Assembly (NCBI GenBank): GCA_040774885.1 | Contig: JAXGTO010000001.1 | Location: 62,001 to 126,000 of the forward strand | Direction of reading: 5' to 3' | From: JAXGTO01 sp040774885 | GTDB lineage: Bacteria; Actinomycetota; Coriobacteriia; Coriobacteriales; Eggerthellaceae | DNA: 64,000 nt | Shown: positions 60,893 through 64,000 of the stretch, piece by piece | How the letters are laid out: each line of letters begins with the position of its first letter | Position numbering within the stretch: the first letter of the stretch is position 1 | Translations under genes and position numbers: made by a program | Notes under the pieces: model-generated | What the model was told of the DNA's origin: nothing | The model's database searches: none | Seen by the model: the letters and a program-made list of their open reading frames with translations, nothing else

Positions 60893-61791
60893 AGATTCTC
60901 ATTACCGGGGCGAATGGCCAGCTGGGAAACGAGTTGCAGCGCATCTTGCGCGAGGGAGCCGCTGAAATAGGGCCCATTTCCTCCGTTTACAACGGAGCCG
61001 AAGTGGCGGCTGGTGATATCGATGTGCTCGATATCACCGACGATGCCGCCGTCGAGGCATTCGTTGACGGCCAAGGCTTCGACCTCATCATCAACGGTGC
61101 CGCCATGACAAACGTCGATGGTTGCGAAAAGGCCGAAGATGCCGCTTATGCCGTCAACGCTGTTGCTGCCGGCAACTTGGCGCGTGCTGCTGCCAAGACG
61201 GGAGCAAAGCTGGTCCATGTGAGCACCGACTACGTGTTTCCGGGAACCGACCCCGAACCGCGTGTCGAGACAGACCCCACCGGTCCGGTAAGCGCCTACG
61301 GCCGTACCAAGCTTGCGGGCGAAAAGATGGCACTGGAGAATTGCGAGCGTACGTTTGTGGTACGCACGGCCTGGCTCTACGGCTACGTGGGCAAGAACTT
61401 CGTCAAGACCATGATGGCTCTGGGTCAATCGCATGACTGCATCACGGTGGTCGATGACCAGTTGGGCAACCCCACCAGCGCCAACGACCTGGCCTACGAG
61501 ATCCTGGCCATGGCTGCAACCGATAACTTCGGCATCTACCATTGCACCGACGAAGGCACCTGCAGCTGGGCGGATTTCGCCGAGGCCATCATGCAGGCGG
61601 CTGGGTTGGACTGCACGGTTGAACGCTGCACTAGCGCCGAATACAAGCAGATGAACCCTGCGAGCGCAGATCGCCCTGCGTATTCCAGCTTGGAAAACAA
61701 GCACCTTGCCGATACCATCGGCAACCAGATGCGTCCCTGGCGCGAAGCGCTGGCAAACTATTTCGAGAATCTTTCCAACCTAGGAGCGTAA
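60889..61791 (+). CDS. rmlD: dTDP-4-dehydrorhamnose reductase
   Basis: The 300-residue SDR enzyme performs the last step to dTDP-L-rhamnose. It shows ILITGANGQLGNELQ, VHVSTDYVFPG (catalytic Thr), YGRTKLAGE (YxxxK) and RTAWLYG. It is coupled to rmlA by ATGA and followed by rmlB after 4 nt. Standard length. Confidence 0.96.
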   Translation: MKILITGANGQLGNELQRILREGAAEIGPISSVYNGAEVAAGDIDVLDITDDAAVEAFVDGQGFDLIINGAAMTNVDGCEKAEDAAYAVNAVAAGNLARAAAKTGAKLVHVSTDYVFPGTDPEPRVETDPTGPVSAYGRTKLAGEKMALENCERTFVVRTAWLYGYVGKNFVKTMMALGQSHDCITVVDDQLGNPTSANDLAYEILAMAATDNFGIYHCTDEGTCSWADFAEAIMQAAGLDCTVERCTSAEYKQMNPASADRPAYSSLENKHLADTIGNQMRPWREALANYFENLSNLGA

Positions 61792-61795
61792 CGAC

Positions 61796-62815
61796 ATGGC
61801 TCAAGACTTCACCCCCACAAATATCATCGTCACCGGCGGGGCTGGTTTCATCGGCAGCAATTTCGTTCATTGGGTGGTGGACAACCAGCCTGATGTTCAC
61901 GTTACCGTGCTCGATGCGCTCACCTATGCGGGAAATCGCGCCAACTTGGATGGCATCCCCGAAGACCGCATGGACTTCGTGCATGGAAATATCTGCGACG
62001 CTGCTTTGTTGGATGAATTGGTCCCCAAAGCCGATGCCGTGGTGCACTTTGCCGCAGAATCGCACAACGACAACTCCATCGCCGATCCTGAGCCGTTTGT
62101 GCAAACCAATATCACCGGCACGTTTCGTCTGCTTGAAGCTGCACGCAAATACGGCGTTCGCTTTCATCACATCTCTACCGATGAGGTGTACGGCGACTTG
62201 GCGCTCGATGATCCGGCGCGCTTCACCGAAGATTCGCCCTATTGTCCCTCGAGCCCCTACAGTTCGAGCAAGGCGTCGAGCGACCTGCTGGTTCGCGCGT
62301 GGCACCGCACGTATGGCGTCGAGTGCACCATTTCCAATTGTTCCAACAATTACGGTCCGCGCCAGCACATCGAGAAGTTCATCCCGCGCCAGATAACCAA
62401 CATCATCTGCGGCATCAAGCCCAAGCTGTACGGCGATGGCAAAAACGTACGCGATTGGATTCATACCGAAGACCACTCCAGTGCCGTTTGGACCATCCTT
62501 ACCCGCGGACGCATCGGCGAAACGTACCTTATCGGGGCCGATGGTGAAAAGAACAACATCGACGTGCTTCGTGCCATCCTTGCGGGCATGGGCAAACAAC
62601 CCGACGATTTCGACTGGGTGCGTGATCGCCCTGGTCATGACCGTCGCTATGCCATCGATTCCACCAAGCTGCGAACAGAATTGGGCTGGGCGCCCAAGCA
62701 CACCGATTTCGACAGCGGTTTGGCGGCTACCATCGAGTGGTATCGCGAAAACGAGGACTGGTGGCGCGGCGTCAAAGAAGCCACCGAAGCAAAATACGCC
62801 AAGCAGGGCCAATAA
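61796..62815 (+). CDS. rmlB: dTDP-glucose 4,6-dehydratase
   Basis: The 339-residue enzyme converts dTDP-glucose to the 4-keto-6-deoxy sugar. It has IIVTGGAGFIGSNFVHWV, FHHISTDEVYGDL, YSSSKASSDLLVRAW with the YxxxK lysine, and NNYGPRQHIEKFIPR, typical RmlB sequences. taggagc precedes the ATG. The middle position in the operon matches the pathway set even though the order A-D-B-C is unusual. Confidence 0.97.
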   Translation: MAQDFTPTNIIVTGGAGFIGSNFVHWVVDNQPDVHVTVLDALTYAGNRANLDGIPEDRMDFVHGNICDAALLDELVPKADAVVHFAAESHNDNSIADPEPFVQTNITGTFRLLEAARKYGVRFHHISTDEVYGDLALDDPARFTEDSPYCPSSPYSSSKASSDLLVRAWHRTYGVECTISNCSNNYGPRQHIEKFIPRQITNIICGIKPKLYGDGKNVRDWIHTEDHSSAVWTILTRGRIGETYLIGADGEKNNIDVLRAILAGMGKQPDDFDWVRDRPGHDRRYAIDSTKLRTELGWAPKHTDFDSGLAATIEWYRENEDWWRGVKEATEAKYAKQGQ

Positions 62816-62830
62816 GGGAGAATGACCAGC

Positions 62831-63403
62831 ATGAGCGAAGGTAAACAGACGCAGCACGGGAGCTTTACTTTTATGGACACGGCTATCGAGGGCGTCAAGA
62901 TCGTCGACGTCACCGTGCATGGTGACGCGCGCGGGTATTTCGTCGAGACCTACAAGCGTCCCGATTTCGTTGCCGGTGGCATCGATGTCGAATTCGTGCA
63001 AGACAATCAGAGCTCATCGACCAAGGGCGTGTTGCGCGGACTGCATTTCCAGATAGACCATCCGCAATCAAAACTGGTTCGCGTGGTGAGCGGGGAAGTG
63101 TTCGACGTGGCCGTGGACCTGCGTCCTGGCAGCGCCACCTGGGGAAAATGGGAAGGCGTGGTGCTCACTGCCGAAAACAAGCGCCAGTTTTTCATTCCGC
63201 GTGGATTCGCCCATGGTTTCCTGGTGCTCAGCGAAACCGCCGAATTCTGCTACAAGTGCGACGACGTCTATCATCCCAACGATGAAGGTGGGCTCATGTG
63301 GGATGACCCCGAGGTGGACATTGAGTGGCCGCACGTCGATGCGCCTATCAACCTTTCCGACAAGGACAAGGTGAACAAGAGCCTGGCCGAATTGCGCGGG
63401 TAG
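62831..63403 (+). CDS. rmlC: dTDP-4-dehydrorhamnose 3,5-epimerase
   Basis: The 190-residue cupin epimerises carbons 3 and 5 of the 4-keto sugar. Motifs are DARGYFVETYKR, QDNQSSSTKGVLRGLHFQ with the catalytic histidine, and FIPRGFAHGFLVLSETAEFCYKC. ATG 62831 is preferred because gggag lies 10 nt upstream; the in-frame ATG 62822 is only 1 nt from it. It completes the dTDP-rhamnose set. Confidence 0.95.
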   Translation: MSEGKQTQHGSFTFMDTAIEGVKIVDVTVHGDARGYFVETYKRPDFVAGGIDVEFVQDNQSSSTKGVLRGLHFQIDHPQSKLVRVVSGEVFDVAVDLRPGSATWGKWEGVVLTAENKRQFFIPRGFAHGFLVLSETAEFCYKCDDVYHPNDEGGLMWDDPEVDIEWPHVDAPINLSDKDKVNKSLAELRG

Positions 63404-63412
63404 GTTGACTCC

Positions 63413-64000
63413 ATGCCTGATATCAGCGTGATACCCCGGGTTTCCGTACTCGTACCCGTTTACAACATGGAGCGTTATCTGCCGCAGTGCCTGGAATCGC
63501 TTTTGGTTCAGACATTGGGCGATATCGAAATCATCTGCATTGATGACGGGTCCACCGATTCCAGTCCGGCCATCTTGGAGCGCTATGCGGCTGAAGACGA
63601 TCGCATTCGCATCATCACCAAGGACAATACCGGTTATGGCGACAGCATGAACCAGGGAATCGAAGCTGCCTGCGGTATCTATATCGGCATCTGCGAGCCC
63701 GATGATTATGTTGACTCCGATATGTTTGAGACGTTGGCTTCCGCAGCTGAGCGTCATGGCGACCCCGATATAGTCAAAGCAGCCTATTGGCGCGAAGTAG
63801 ATGCCGGCACCGAACAGGAGCGCAGCGTTTCATGCTTTTACTACAACCGCATCGAGCCCATTCGCCAGCCATTCACTTTGGAAGAATGCCCCGATCTGTT
63901 TTTCTACCATCCCAGCATCTGGGCGGCCATTTACCGTCGCTCGTTTTTGAACGATGCCGAAATCCGATTCAAGCCGATTCCCGGTGCCGGGTGGGCCGAC
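63413..64000 (+). CDS. GT2 glycosyltransferase, 3' end beyond the window
   Basis: The open frame runs from ATG 63413 to the edge (196 codons). It has VSVLVPVYNMERYL, IICIDDGSTDSS, NTGYGDSMNQGIE and ICEPDDYVDSDM. The segment HPSIWAAIYRRSFL...IRFKPIPGAGWAD matches the GT2 at 46.7-47.9 kb. Also similar is NSGYGNTMNRGIE in module 1 of the triple GT. It follows rmlC by 9 nt and so is probably part of the rml transcript. Confidence 0.88.
   Translation, partial: MPDISVIPRVSVLVPVYNMERYLPQCLESLLVQTLGDIEIICIDDGSTDSSPAILERYAAEDDRIRIITKDNTGYGDSMNQGIEAACGIYIGICEPDDYVDSDMFETLASAAERHGDPDIVKAAYWREVDAGTEQERSVSCFYYNRIEPIRQPFTLEECPDLFFYHPSIWAAIYRRSFLNDAEIRFKPIPGAGWAD

Overview
The window looks like a chromosome segment of a G+C-rich Gram-positive anaerobe. 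The best fit is the class Coriobacteriia (Actinomycetota), probably near the Eggerthellaceae. Pointers are a two-gene minimal SUF system, a fused GlpA-like/FAD oxidoreductase with a DUF1667 partner, several LCP ligases, and many apparently leaderless or AUA-start genes. The genus cannot be fixed from the sequence alone.

Positions 1-12.6 kb are mostly housekeeping: the tail of an amino-acid-type substrate-binding protein, a gene-free stretch, sufC-sufB (minus strand), two acidic single-span membrane proteins, the infC-rpmI-rplT operon with a structured leader and an AUA start, a NifX/NifB-like protein, the fused FAD oxidoreductase with DUF1667, a DEAD-box helicase, a YdjC/ChbG deacetylase and a small zinc-ribbon protein.

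From 12.7 kb to the right edge the window is one very large cell-surface glycan locus. Block A (12.7-23 kb, plus strand) holds a polyprenyl-phosphate glycosyltransferase, a WecA/TagO-like initiating transferase, an LCP ligase, a Wzm/Wzt (TagGH-like) exporter, and a ribitol-phosphate teichoic-acid-like set (TarI, TarJ, two polyol-phosphate transferases). Block B (23-36 kb) holds a DUF6270 gene broken at a G8 tract, UDP-glucose dehydrogenase, UDP-galactopyranose mutase, a triple GT2 protein, two more glycosyltransferases and a complete GDP-D-glycero-alpha-D-manno-heptose pathway (HddA, GmhA, HddC-GmhB fusion) next to a GDP-sugar dehydratase-like SDR. Block C (36-46.6 kb) holds a YfhO-like membrane protein, two further LCP ligases, a GT2, tRNA-Glu(TTC), a large multispan protein, GtrA and a GlfT2-like galactofuranosyltransferase. 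Block D (46.7-59.9 kb, minus strand) holds a second Wzm/Wzt pair, galE, several GT2 enzymes, a DUF2142 protein, a Wzx-like flippase and DUF2304 with a DPM1-like GT. Block E (60-64 kb, plus strand) is rmlA-rmlD-rmlB-rmlC followed by a GT2 gene cut by the window end.

Together the genes predict precursors CDP-ribitol, UDP-Galp/Galf, UDP-glucuronate, dTDP-rhamnose and GDP-heptose (possibly a 6-deoxy derivative), assembly on undecaprenyl phosphate, export by two ABC exporters and one flippase, and wall attachment by three LCP enzymes. The combination of teichoic-acid, mycobacterial-galactan-like and S-layer-type heptose chemistry in one locus is the most unusual feature of the window.
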